NCBI GenBank assembly: GCA_965224285.1
Contig: OZ245043.1
Coordinates: forward strand, 2,356,001 to 2,420,000
Length of the DNA: 64,000 nt
Source: JAJCYK01 sp965224285
GTDB taxonomy: Bacteria > Bacteroidota > Bacteroidia > Cytophagales > Cyclobacteriaceae
Direction: 5' to 3'
Made by a program: the position numbers and the translations under genes. Positions 16,578 to 24,317 of the stretch are shown in pieces (the first letter of the stretch is position 1; every line of letters begins with the position of its first letter). The notes under the pieces were generated by a model. It did not search any database. It saw only the letters and a program-made list of their open reading frames with translations, and was not told the DNA's origin.

Positions 16578-18724
16578 TATGCTTTATAATAGTTATTGAT
16601 CACTACTTTTTCTTCTTGCTCCAGATCCTGCGCCCGGTATTCCTCTACCGACCGAAGCAGAGCCTGAGCTCGATCAATGTAGCTTTTAGTAAAGCTGCTA
16701 TCAGCGGGGGCTTCCTTAAACTCCAAGACCCAGGATGTGAAATCTTGTGGTATCTCAATCTTGCCAGAAGCCACGAAATGTTCATCGAAATCCTTAATAA
16801 TCCCAATGTGCGTATTACAGCGGACATCTTCTACCAGCAACAAGCCTTTGGCCGCGATCACCATAGCGGTGTAGGCGTGATATTGCGCTTCAGCAAATAA
16901 ATTTGCTTGGTAGGCCGCAAGGGACATCTCAATTCTCTCACGGGCATCGTTCATTATGGTACCTACCATATCATAGCTCACTCCGGCGCATTCCCCCACA
17001 CCTATTTCCGGCACGAAATTTTGATCCTGTCCCCAGTCCATATACTCCCATTCGGCCACTTCACTCAGGTCAGCCAATGGTTTGAGCATATCGTAGAAGT
17101 AGCGCTTTCCCAGCCGTTGAACATAGTCATTAAAGTATTCCCCGGGCTCCGCGGATTCCTGGTAGTCATCTAATATCCACTGCAAGGTTTTTGGAATTCG
17201 CTTAGTGGGTAGTTTTATCACTTTTTCTGCGATAAAACCTTTACCGCTTTTATCCACACCGCCTCCCAAAACCACCTGTAACGCTGGTATCACTAATCCC
17301 CCATGTTTAATGGAACTACCATGAAATCCAATATTGGCTGCCATATGCTGTCCACAGGAATTCATACATCCACTGATCTTGATGGTTATTTGAGAATCTG
17401 TGACCAGATGTGGGTATTCCGCCCGGATCACTTGTTCCAATTCACCGGCAATACCGGTACTATTGGTTACCCCCAGATTACAGGTATCCGTACCAGGGCA
17501 TGCGGTAATGTCGGCGATGGTGTCAAAGCCGGTTTCCGCCAAGCCCAGCAAATCCAAACTTTTAAACAGATGGGTTAGATTCTCCGGTCTTACAAAACGC
17601 AGTGAAAACCCTTGGTTGACGGTAATACGAATGTCATCTGCTGCATACTTCAGCACTACCTCTGCAAACTTTCGGGCGGTTTCAGCGTCAATGTTACCCA
17701 GCGGTAATTTTATATTTACCGCATAGAATCCTGGTTGCTTTTGTTCGAATACGTTGGTTTGCTTCCATTCTTGATACTTCTGCAAGTTGATATTTTTTTC
17801 TGGTTCATCAGCCACAAACGCGGGCGCTTCGGCAGGGGTGATGCGCTCAGGAACAATATCCACCTTTGAGAAATCCAGGGCCTTCATCTCCAATTTCGTC
17901 AACCGCATGAATTCTTCAATCCCCATTCCCCTACGGTCATCCAGAAGAAATTTTAATCGAGCCTTATGACGTTTTTCACGCTCTCCATACCGATCGAACA
18001 CCCGCAGTGCCGCTTCTTTAAAGGGAATAATCTGATCGACAGGAAGAAATTCATAAGCGGTTCTGGCAATATAGGCCTGAGCCCCCAGTCCTCCTCCTAT
18101 TACTACCTTGAAGCCCCTTTCAGTGCCGTTTTCTCCTTCCCTTACCCGGGGTATAAAGCCAAAATCATGAAAATAGGTGAAAGCCGAGTCCAGTTCACTG
18201 GACGAGAAAGCCGATTTTATTTTTCTACCCATATCCTGGCATACCGGATTTCTCAGGAAATGCTGAAACATGGCCTCAGCATAAGGTGAAATATCAAATG
18301 GCTCCTTCGGATCGATACCGGCAAAGGCTGACCCGGTAATATTGCGTACCGTATTACCACAGGCTTCTCGCAGCGTGACCCCTACTCTTTCTAATGCCTC
18401 CCACATTTCCGGCGCATCATCCAGCTTCACGTAATGCAGCTGGATGTTTTGGCGGGTGGTAGCATGCAAATTGCCATTGGTATATTTTTCTGAAAGGTCG
18501 GCAATAGTAACCAGTTGCTCCGCGGTCAATTTACCGAAAGGTACCTTGATCCTGAACATCTGCACTCCAAGTTGTCTTTGGCCATAGACCCCTCTGGTGA
18601 GCCTAAAAGCTTTAAAGCGATCCTCCGGGATCTCACCTCTCTTAAACCTGTTAATCTTTTCCTGCAACTCCTCAATATCACGATGTGCGGCTTCAGTTAC
18701 AGTACCATTAATGGATAAAGTCAT
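16577..18724 (-). CDS. Siroheme sulfite/nitrite reductase with C-terminal HEPN-like domain
   Basis: 715 residues. Residues ~30-560 form a two-repeat nitrite/sulfite reductase hemoprotein (NTVRNITGSAFAGIDP; TACPGTDTCNLGVTN; KISGCMNSCGQHMAANIGF). The four Cys of these last two blocks bind the siroheme-[4Fe-4S] centre. The remaining ~140 residues (AGVSYDMVGTIMNDARERIE, FAEAQYHAYTAMVIAAKGLL) are helical and resemble a HEPN domain, an addition common in Bacteroidota versions but absent from classical CysI. Context (cysH, siroheme genes, Cys leader) favours sulfite as substrate over nitrite. First gene after the attenuator-like leader. Confidence 0.9.
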   Translation of the reverse strand: MTLSINGTVTEAAHRDIEELQEKINRFKRGEIPEDRFKAFRLTRGVYGQRQLGVQMFRIKVPFGKLTAEQLVTIADLSEKYTNGNLHATTRQNIQLHYVKLDDAPEMWEALERVGVTLREACGNTVRNITGSAFAGIDPKEPFDISPYAEAMFQHFLRNPVCQDMGRKIKSAFSSSELDSAFTYFHDFGFIPRVREGENGTERGFKVVIGGGLGAQAYIARTAYEFLPVDQIIPFKEAALRVFDRYGEREKRHKARLKFLLDDRRGMGIEEFMRLTKLEMKALDFSKVDIVPERITPAEAPAFVADEPEKNINLQKYQEWKQTNVFEQKQPGFYAVNIKLPLGNIDAETARKFAEVVLKYAADDIRITVNQGFSLRFVRPENLTHLFKSLDLLGLAETGFDTIADITACPGTDTCNLGVTNSTGIAGELEQVIRAEYPHLVTDSQITIKISGCMNSCGQHMAANIGFHGSSIKHGGLVIPALQVVLGGGVDKSGKGFIAEKVIKLPTKRIPKTLQWILDDYQESAEPGEYFNDYVQRLGKRYFYDMLKPLADLSEVAEWEYMDWGQDQNFVPEIGVGECAGVSYDMVGTIMNDARERIEMSLAAYQANLFAEAQYHAYTAMVIAAKGLLLVEDVRCNTHIGIIKDFDEHFVASGKIEIPQDFTSWVLEFKEAPADSSFTKSYIDRAQALLRSVEEYRAQDLEQEEKVVINNYYKA

Positions 18725-18750
18725 TTTTGTTTTTTTAATCTCTAATGGAT

Positions 18751-18785
18751 AAAAAAAGCTCCCCGGGGTCCCGGGGAGCTTTTTC
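18751..18785 (-). terminator. Rho-independent terminator in cysteine leader (attenuator)
   Basis: Near-perfect hairpin: on the minus strand AGCTCCCCGGG pairs with CCCGGGGAGCT around a short loop and is followed by a run of seven T. It lies between a poly-Cys short ORF and the sulfite reductase ATG (26 bases downstream), not after a full gene, so it looks like an attenuator. The leader ORF contains AGCTCC and CCGGGG just after the Cys codons (about 18833-18854), which could pair with arms of this hairpin and form an antiterminator. Confidence 0.88.
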
Positions 18786-18803
18786 AGTTCAATATGATAA
18801 ATA

Positions 18804-18923
18804 TCAACAACTACGATCTACCATATCTCTACCCCGGAATTCCAGCATGGAGCTCATACAACAACAGCAACAACACATTGCGGTCACCTGTTGGGGGTTG
18901 GATCTATGGTGATTGATTCTCAT
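18804..18923 (-). CDS. Poly-cysteine leader peptide, 39 aa
   Basis: Short ORF starting ATG 18923, ending TGA 18804. Residues 17-22 are six consecutive Cys (TGT TGT TGC TGT TGT TGT, 18858-18875), and the last residue before the stop is also Cys. An internal ATG at 18878 precedes the Cys run directly (MCCCCCCMSS). A strong terminator follows 19 bases after the stop and then the sulfite reductase gene. The layout matches a classical leader-peptide attenuator sensing charged tRNA-Cys: stalling at Cys codons when cysteine is short would favour read-through. It lies only 37 bases after the metZ stop, so it probably works as a gate inside the met-cys operon. A weak -7-like TATGCTTG sits at 18937-18944. 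Confidence 0.85.
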   Translation of the reverse strand: MRINHHRSNPQQVTAMCCCCCCMSSMLEFRGRDMVDRSC

Positions 18924-18960
18924 AGGTCTTCTTAAACAAGCATACGAATAAATTGATTCT

Positions 18961-20157
18961 TTAGTTCACTATTTTTTTAACCCTGGATGCCAGTAGCGCT
19001 CCCACTATATCTTCCAGGATGTCATTTACATTTTCAAGTCCCACTGAGATCCGGATCAATCCTGGTTTGATCCCCACTCTCAGCCTTTCTTCTTCGCTCA
19101 GCTTGCTGTGCGTGGTAGATGCAGGATGAGTAACAGTGGTTCGGGTATCTCCCAGGTTAGCGGTCAAGGATAGCATATTCAGGTGATCCAGAAACTTGAC
19201 TGCCCGATCATATCCCCCGGCTACCACAAAAGTGACCAATGCACCGCCATACCTCATCTGCTTCTTGGCCAACGCCTGTTGTGGATGCGAAGGCAGGAAC
19301 GGATATTTGACCGACTCCAATTCTTCGTGGTCCTCCAAGTATTCTGCGATTTTCAAGGCGCTTTCACAGTGTTTTTCCATTCTAACAGGAAGTGTTTCCA
19401 AGCTCTTAGACAATAGCCATCCATTGAATGGAGAAAGTGCTGGTCCGGTATGCCTGGTGAAGAAACGAATCTCTTCTACTAACTCGGCTTTTCCCAGTAT
19501 TGCCCCACCTATGGAACGCCCCTGTCCGTCGATAAACTTAGTGGCCGAATGAGTCACCAGATGAGCACCGAAGTTTGCAGGCTGTTGCAGAAAAGGGGTA
19601 GCAAAGCAATTATCTATATTGAGGATCAGGTTATGCTTTTCTGCCAGGGATCCCAGCCATTGAAGGTCAATCACGTCTAAACCCGGGTTAGAAGGTGTCT
19701 CTGCGAAGATCATCTTAGTAGCGGGAGTTATCTGCGATTCCCAGGTCTCCGGCCGATGTATATCCACATAGGTATGCTCAATACCCCATTTGGGAAATAC
19801 CTGGGTAAACAACTGGTGGGTGGAGCCAAATACAGATCTGGAGGCTAATACATGATCCCCGGATTTTAATAATCCTGCCATACTGCTAAACATGGCGGCC
19901 ATACCGGATGCTGTGGCAATGCCGGACTCAGTTTGCTCCAGGTGGCAGAGCTTCTCCACAAACTCATCATTGTTGGGATTTGAAAACCGGGTGTAAATGT
20001 TGCCCTCCATCTCATCGGCAAACAAAGCCCTGGCCTGCTCGGCGCTTTCAAAAGTAAAGGAGGAGGTCATAAATAAAGGCACGGAATGCTCACGGTACCC
20101 ACTCCTTTCACTCTGCGTCCGAACAGCCTTAGATTCAAAATGCTTGTACTGGCTCAT
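18961..20157 (-). CDS. metZ: O-succinylhomoserine/O-acetylhomoserine sulfhydrylase (Cys/Met metabolism PLP enzyme)
   Basis: 398 residues. PLP Lys in THSATKFIDGQGRSIGG; N-terminal EHSVPLFMTSSFTFESAEQARALF and C-terminal HPASTTHSKLSEEERLRVGI are typical of the MetZ branch of the cystathionine gamma-synthase family. It replaces the acyl group of an activated homoserine by sulfide to give homocysteine. It is the last gene of the metY-metX-hom-metZ unit, ten bases after hom. The acyl group (succinyl or acetyl) cannot be decided from sequence; the adjacent metX-like gene suggests acetyl. Confidence 0.88.
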   Translation of the reverse strand: MSQYKHFESKAVRTQSERSGYREHSVPLFMTSSFTFESAEQARALFADEMEGNIYTRFSNPNNDEFVEKLCHLEQTESGIATASGMAAMFSSMAGLLKSGDHVLASRSVFGSTHQLFTQVFPKWGIEHTYVDIHRPETWESQITPATKMIFAETPSNPGLDVIDLQWLGSLAEKHNLILNIDNCFATPFLQQPANFGAHLVTHSATKFIDGQGRSIGGAILGKAELVEEIRFFTRHTGPALSPFNGWLLSKSLETLPVRMEKHCESALKIAEYLEDHEELESVKYPFLPSHPQQALAKKQMRYGGALVTFVVAGGYDRAVKFLDHLNMLSLTANLGDTRTTVTHPASTTHSKLSEEERLRVGIKPGLIRISVGLENVNDILEDIVGALLASRVKKIVN

Positions 20158-20167
20158 AGTCTCTCTG

Positions 20168-21394
20168 CTAACGTACTAACTCCTTTTGAACAGCGGCTGG
20201 ATCAATAATAGTTTCCTTTACTGCCGAAGTATCAATAATCGTGATTCCCTGATCTTCAATGAAAGATTGTAATGACCATAATTGATTCAACCCTATTTCA
20301 CCCAGCACAAAACCGCCGTTTTCATATCTGCCCTCACTCCACAGCTGGGAAAAACTAAATTCCCTCAGTTGATCGGGATGCTGATATCGCATATAAATCG
20401 GCAGGTTCACTTTGTTTAGTAACTCGGGAACACCATTTTGATGCATTTTGCTATATCCGTATCCCTTTCTGCTAGTCACAGAGGCTAAATCGGCTACCAC
20501 AGAAGCGGCTGTAGGATGACTACCAGCGCCTTTGCCGGTATACATCTGGATATCGCTGTAAACCCCTTTTACCGTTACTGCATTATTCTCATATTCCACC
20601 GGCCAAAGGGGATTACTTCGGGGTATAAAGGCAGGCAAAACATAGGCAGTTAGCTGATCTTGATCAACAGACGCCCTGGCGGCTAATTTTATCCTCAACG
20701 ACCTGGACTTGGCAAAATTAAAATCTTCTGAATTCAGATTTTGAATACCCAGATTAAACAGCCCTGTGGGTGTAGTTCCCACCCCAAATCCATGGGCCAA
20801 TAAAATTACCAGTTTATTTAGAGTGTCAAATCCACCTACATCCAGGGTGGGATCAGACTCAGCAAACCCCAGCTCCTGTGCCAATTTAAGGGCATCCTGG
20901 TAAGATAGCCCCTTCTTTTCAATCTGAGTGAGAATAAAATTGCTCGACCCATTGAAAATACCGGTGATCGCTTCAATTGGTTCGGCAGCATGAAAAGTAT
21001 CCAATGTATTAATGATGGGGATACTCCCGCAAACTGCAGCTTCATAACGGAGTATACTCCCGTTTTTTTGCAATGCCTGCAATTCTTCAAAATGATCCGC
21101 AACCATCTTTTTGTTTGCGGTTACCACATTTTTTCCCGAAAGCAAGGCCTTTCTGACGATCTCCAATGCTTGTTCGGAATCGTCAATTACCTCTACAATT
21201 ATATCTATCTCCGGATTATCCAATATTTCATGGGGATCATAGGAGAAATTATCAGTAGATATTGGTCTGGGTTTAGATTTATCTTTTACTCCAATCCCCA
21301 CAATATCGTAAGGTAATCCACGATCCGTTAAAATGTGATAAAGACCTTGTCCTACACATCCGAAACCAAAAATTCCCAGTTTCAATCTATCCAT
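20168..21394 (-). CDS. hom: Homoserine dehydrogenase, monofunctional
   Basis: 408 residues. NAD(P)-binding GIFGFGCVGQGLY at the N-terminus, VVTANKKMVADHFEEL, and the catalytic block LAQELGFAESDPTLDVGGFDTLNKLVIL with the conserved Asp/Lys. Reduces aspartate semialdehyde to homoserine for methionine. It overlaps metX by eight bases. After the catalytic part, about 75 C-terminal residues do not show an obvious ACT domain, unlike typical feedback-controlled Hom. A second homoserine dehydrogenase is fused in thrA (46408-48870), so this copy seems dedicated to the methionine branch. Confidence 0.92.
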   Translation of the reverse strand: MDRLKLGIFGFGCVGQGLYHILTDRGLPYDIVGIGVKDKSKPRPISTDNFSYDPHEILDNPEIDIIVEVIDDSEQALEIVRKALLSGKNVVTANKKMVADHFEELQALQKNGSILRYEAAVCGSIPIINTLDTFHAAEPIEAITGIFNGSSNFILTQIEKKGLSYQDALKLAQELGFAESDPTLDVGGFDTLNKLVILLAHGFGVGTTPTGLFNLGIQNLNSEDFNFAKSRSLRIKLAARASVDQDQLTAYVLPAFIPRSNPLWPVEYENNAVTVKGVYSDIQMYTGKGAGSHPTAASVVADLASVTSRKGYGYSKMHQNGVPELLNKVNLPIYMRYQHPDQLREFSFSQLWSEGRYENGGFVLGEIGLNQLWSLQSFIEDQGITIIDTSAVKETIIDPAAVQKELVR

Positions 21395-22421
21395 TGGCGC
21401 TTATTTTATTAGCTTTCGGAGCCCCCAGATTACCCAAAATAGCTGACAATTGGTCAAGCTCTAACAGGAATCCATCATGGCCGTAATCCGACTCAATCTC
21501 ATGGTATTCAGAATCCGGTATATGCATGGCCAAGAATCGCTGTTCAGTAAGCGGGAACAAGTTGTCAGACCTTATCCCGATTATTACGGTATGTGCCTTT
21601 ACTGAGCCCAAAGCTTCAGCCATCCCGCCGCGACCCCGGGCTACATTATGGCTATCCATGGACTTAGAAAGGTACCAATAGGTATAGGCATTAAATCTCC
21701 GATACAATTTTAACCCTTGATAACGTTGGTATGAGGAGGCACTGAAATCGTCTATGGCTACATCCAGGTCATTCTGGGTATTTTCATAAGTCTGATAGCA
21801 CCGGTAAGAAAGCAAAGCTACAGCTCGAGCGGTTTTCATTCCTTCCATACCCGCTTTAGGGTGGTCCTGTTGCCAAGTAGGATCCGTCTCAATGGCCATT
21901 CTCTGAGTTTCATTATATGCAATACCCCAGGAGCTATGCCGTGCATTGGTAGCCACCAATACCAAATTTTTCACCAGATCTGGCCTTATAATACTCCACT
22001 CCAGAGCTTGTTGACCTCCCATCGACCCGCCAATCATTACTTGTATACTGTTGATTTTCAATTCTTTGCGTAATATGTCGAAGGCTTTAACAATATCACG
22101 GTTTGTGATTTGTGGAAAACTATGGTAATAAGGTTGCCCAGTTTCCGGATTTTCAGATAGTGGCCCGGTCGATCCGTAGCATCCTCCAAGCATATTGGCA
22201 CAAATAATAAAATACTCGGAAGGGTCGAATTGTTGCTCGATCAAGCCGGACCACCAATCTGTGAAATCAGAATTAGCAGTCAGGGCATGGCAAACCCACA
22301 CCACATTGGTTCCATCAGAATTTAAAGCGCCCAGTGTCCCGTACTGCAGTTCCAGACCCTTAATATTCTTCCCGTTTTCCAGGGAGAATTCTTTCTGATA
22401 AACAAATGTTGACTGCTTCAT
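21387..22421 (-). CDS. metX: Homoserine O-acyltransferase (MetX family)
   Basis: 344-residue alpha/beta hydrolase-fold enzyme. Nucleophile Ser in IGGSMGGQQALEW, catalytic Asp in GIRSDNLFPLTEQ and His in YGHDGFLLE. Acylates homoserine from acetyl-CoA (some MetX proteins use succinyl-CoA; the choice is not decidable here by eye). Gene lies between metY (six bases apart) and hom (eight-base overlap) in the unit controlled by the SAM-I riboswitch. Confidence 0.93.
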   Translation of the reverse strand: MKQSTFVYQKEFSLENGKNIKGLELQYGTLGALNSDGTNVVWVCHALTANSDFTDWWSGLIEQQFDPSEYFIICANMLGGCYGSTGPLSENPETGQPYYHSFPQITNRDIVKAFDILRKELKINSIQVMIGGSMGGQQALEWSIIRPDLVKNLVLVATNARHSSWGIAYNETQRMAIETDPTWQQDHPKAGMEGMKTARAVALLSYRCYQTYENTQNDLDVAIDDFSASSYQRYQGLKLYRRFNAYTYWYLSKSMDSHNVARGRGGMAEALGSVKAHTVIIGIRSDNLFPLTEQRFLAMHIPDSEYHEIESDYGHDGFLLELDQLSAILGNLGAPKANKISANG

Positions 22422-22427
22422 AGTCTT

Positions 22428-23750
22428 TTAAACGGGTTCTGCTGCAAACACTTTATCAAATGCCTGCTGAAGATCCGCCTTTATGTCCTCAATATGCTCT
22501 AAGCCGGCCGATATCCGGAGTCTGGTAGGCGTAACCCCAGCATCCAACTGTTCCTGTTCCGATAATTGTTGGTGAGTGGTTGATGCCGGATGTATGATTA
22601 ACGTTTTAGCATCTCCTACGTTAGCCAGGTGACTCACTAGTTGAAGGTTATCCACGAACCTCTCCGCATTTTCCTGTCCGCCTTTGATCTCAAAGGTCAA
22701 TACTCCTCCGGAACCTCGTTTTAGATATTTTTTAGCTAAATCATGATATGGGCTGGATTCCAATCCCGGATAACTCACTGAATCCACTAAGTCGTGGTTC
22801 TCCAGCCATTGGGCCAATCCCAGGGCGTTCTCCACGGTTCTATCCATTCTCAGAGAAAGTGTTTCCAGGCCTTGCAGGAAAAGGAAAGCATTAAATGGAC
22901 TTACAGCTGGCCCAAAATCCCTTAATCCTTCTACCCGGCACCGTATGATGAAGGCAATATTGCCGAATGGGCCATCCGTACCAAATATCTCCCAGAATTT
23001 CATACCGTGATAACCTTCAGAAGGCTCCGTGAATTGTGGATATTTGCCGTTTCCCCAGTTATAGTTACCACCATCAACAATGACACCTCCAATGGAATTT
23101 CCATGGCCGCCGATCCACTTGGTGGCAGAGCTTACAACTACATGGGCTCCATGTTCCAGGGGTCTGAAAAGGTACCCGGCAGCGCCAAAGGTATTATCTA
23201 CCACTAAAGGCAGGTCGTGATCTTTGGCCACCTGAGCGATCGCTTCAAAATCCGGTACATTAAATTCGGGGTTACCGATGGTTTCCAAATAAATGGCCTT
23301 GGTCTTATCGTCGATTAATTCCGCGAAACTTCCCGGTTCATCGTCCTTGGTGAAACGAGCTTCAACCCCTAATCGTTTAAATGAAACTTTGAATTGATTA
23401 TAAGTACCTCCATAAAGATGGCTGGTGGAAACGAAATTCTCACCCGGCTGTAGAATATTCTGTAAGGCGATGAACTGTGAAGCCTGACCGGAGGCAACTG
23501 CCAGTGCAGCTACCCCACCTTCCAAGGCGGCTATCCTCTTTTCCAGCACATCGGTGGTGGGATTCATAATACGGGTATAGATATTACCGAACTCCTTAAG
23601 TGCAAAAAGGTTAGCCCCGTGTTCTGAATTCTTAAAGGTGTAACTAGTGGTTTGATAAATCGGTACGGCCCTGGAACGTGAGGTTTCATCAATCTCATGC
23701 CCCGCATGCAATTGCAAGGTTTCGTATCGCAGATTGGGTTGTTCAGACAT
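22428..23750 (-). CDS. metY: O-acetylhomoserine aminocarboxypropyltransferase (sulfhydrylase)
   Basis: 440 residues, PLP enzyme. Starts MSEQPNLRYETLQLHAGHE, a hallmark of MetY; PLP Lys in VSSATKWIGGHGNSIGG; ends LRISAGLEHIEDIKADLQQAF. Adds sulfide to O-acetylhomoserine to give homocysteine and acetate. First gene after the SAM-I riboswitch and poly-Cys ORF. The presence of both metY and metZ in one operon gives two sulfhydrylases, possibly with different donors or sulfide affinity. Confidence 0.94.
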   Translation of the reverse strand: MSEQPNLRYETLQLHAGHEIDETSRSRAVPIYQTTSYTFKNSEHGANLFALKEFGNIYTRIMNPTTDVLEKRIAALEGGVAALAVASGQASQFIALQNILQPGENFVSTSHLYGGTYNQFKVSFKRLGVEARFTKDDEPGSFAELIDDKTKAIYLETIGNPEFNVPDFEAIAQVAKDHDLPLVVDNTFGAAGYLFRPLEHGAHVVVSSATKWIGGHGNSIGGVIVDGGNYNWGNGKYPQFTEPSEGYHGMKFWEIFGTDGPFGNIAFIIRCRVEGLRDFGPAVSPFNAFLFLQGLETLSLRMDRTVENALGLAQWLENHDLVDSVSYPGLESSPYHDLAKKYLKRGSGGVLTFEIKGGQENAERFVDNLQLVSHLANVGDAKTLIIHPASTTHQQLSEQEQLDAGVTPTRLRISAGLEHIEDIKADLQQAFDKVFAAEPV

Positions 23751-23792
23751 AATATTAGATTTTAATGGTAAATGTTTGAATTATTAAATTAG

Positions 23793-23816
23793 CCTACTTC
23801 TTAATTTAGCAGAAGG
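23793..23816 (-). promoter_or_regulatory. Weak hairpin between poly-Cys ORF and metY
   Basis: On the minus strand CCTTCT, which begins two bases after the stop codon of the poly-Cys ORF, can pair with AGAAG-TA-GG (a two-base bulge), loop of nine. An alternative AT-only pairing TAAATTA/TAATTTA overlaps it. There is no T-run behind, so it is not a classical terminator. A ribosome ending at the leader stop would cover its 5' arm, which could couple leader translation to the downstream structure. Confidence 0.35.
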
Positions 23817-23818
23817 TT

Positions 23819-23917
23819 TTAGTAAATACAACAACAACAAGCTGATGCAAATACCGAAAAGTAGCAAACATTTGGCTGGACAGCCCCGATAAACTTTTGG
23901 AAGAATGAATTTTTCAT
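23819..23917 (-). CDS. Poly-cysteine leader peptide in metY leader, 32 aa
   Basis: ORF from ATG 23917 to TAA 23819. The peptide begins MKNSFFQKFIG and ends with Ala, four consecutive Cys (all TGT, 23828-23839), Ile, Tyr; one more Cys lies in NVCYF. It starts only about 11 bases after the closing stem of the SAM-I riboswitch and ends 68 bases before metY. The Cys run right before the stop resembles tRNA-sensing leader peptides and mirrors the independent poly-Cys ORF at 18804-18923. The frame is open upstream to 24142, but that extension would run through the riboswitch and is not believed. Confidence 0.75.
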   Translation of the reverse strand: MKNSFFQKFIGAVQPNVCYFSVFASACCCCIY

Positions 23918-23927
23918 AGCAATCAAC

Positions 23928-24023
23928 TTATAGTTCCGCGCCTTTGGCGTGGCAGGAATTGGCACCTTCCATAGAGGTGGTTGCCAGAGGGTCTCAGAGC
24001 CTGTTCTCTCACCTCTTCTATAT
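23928..24023 (-). promoter_or_regulatory. SAM-I (S-box) riboswitch upstream of metY
   Basis: The minus strand shows the conserved S-box core: CTCTGGCAACC followed by AAGGTGCCAATTCCTGC. Helices can be traced: P1 TATAG (24022-24018) with CTATA (23933-23929); P3 ACCT with AGGT; P4 GCC-AAA-GGC; P2 in GAGAGAACAGGCTCT and the following bases. Ligand is S-adenosylmethionine; binding stabilises P1. The element lies ~25 bases after the predicted transcription start and just before the poly-Cys ORF, upstream of metY-metX-hom-metZ, which fits repression of methionine synthesis. No terminator directly follows P1, so the output may act on translation of the leader ORF. Confidence 0.9.
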
Positions 24024-24055
24024 AAATCAATTACTCTTAAAGGCAATTGACCTGA

Positions 24056-24087
24056 CAAAGGTAATGCTAAGTAATTCACAAAAACAA
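24056..24087 (-). promoter_or_regulatory. Bacteroidota-type promoter for the met operon
   Basis: Minus-strand -7 box TACCTTTG (24063-24056) fits TAnnTTTG exactly; TTG at 24087-24085 is 21 bases upstream, within the known 17-23 spacing of Bacteroidota housekeeping promoters. Transcription would begin near 24049, about 26 bases before the riboswitch P1. Confidence 0.65.
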
Positions 24088-24317
24088 CTGATTTTGAATT
24101 TTTGTTTTTTCCTGCCGCTAGAATGAAAATATCGCAGTTCAAATCTCTGTACTTAATCGGTTTTTACGAATTTGATAGTCTCAGGTTCTTAATTATTACC
24201 GGGTAACTGCAACTTTTTTACGGGGAGTAAGACTTCTGAAGCTTATTTTAATGACGTTTACGGAGACAAAATGTAAAAATTAATCACTACTTTCAGAGCT
24301 TCGGCAAAGCAAATTTG

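Noticed and set aside
18858..18875. Cys run as a simple trinucleotide repeat without meaning
   Set aside because: One codon is TGC, not TGT; the run is in an open frame with ATG and stop, followed by a terminator and cysteine genes, and a second poly-Cys ORF precedes metY.
23918..24142. Extension of the poly-Cys ORF upstream to an ATG at 24142 (107 aa in total)
   Set aside because: It would translate the whole SAM-I riboswitch and the promoter -7 box; the ATG at 23917 directly after the riboswitch is the sensible start.
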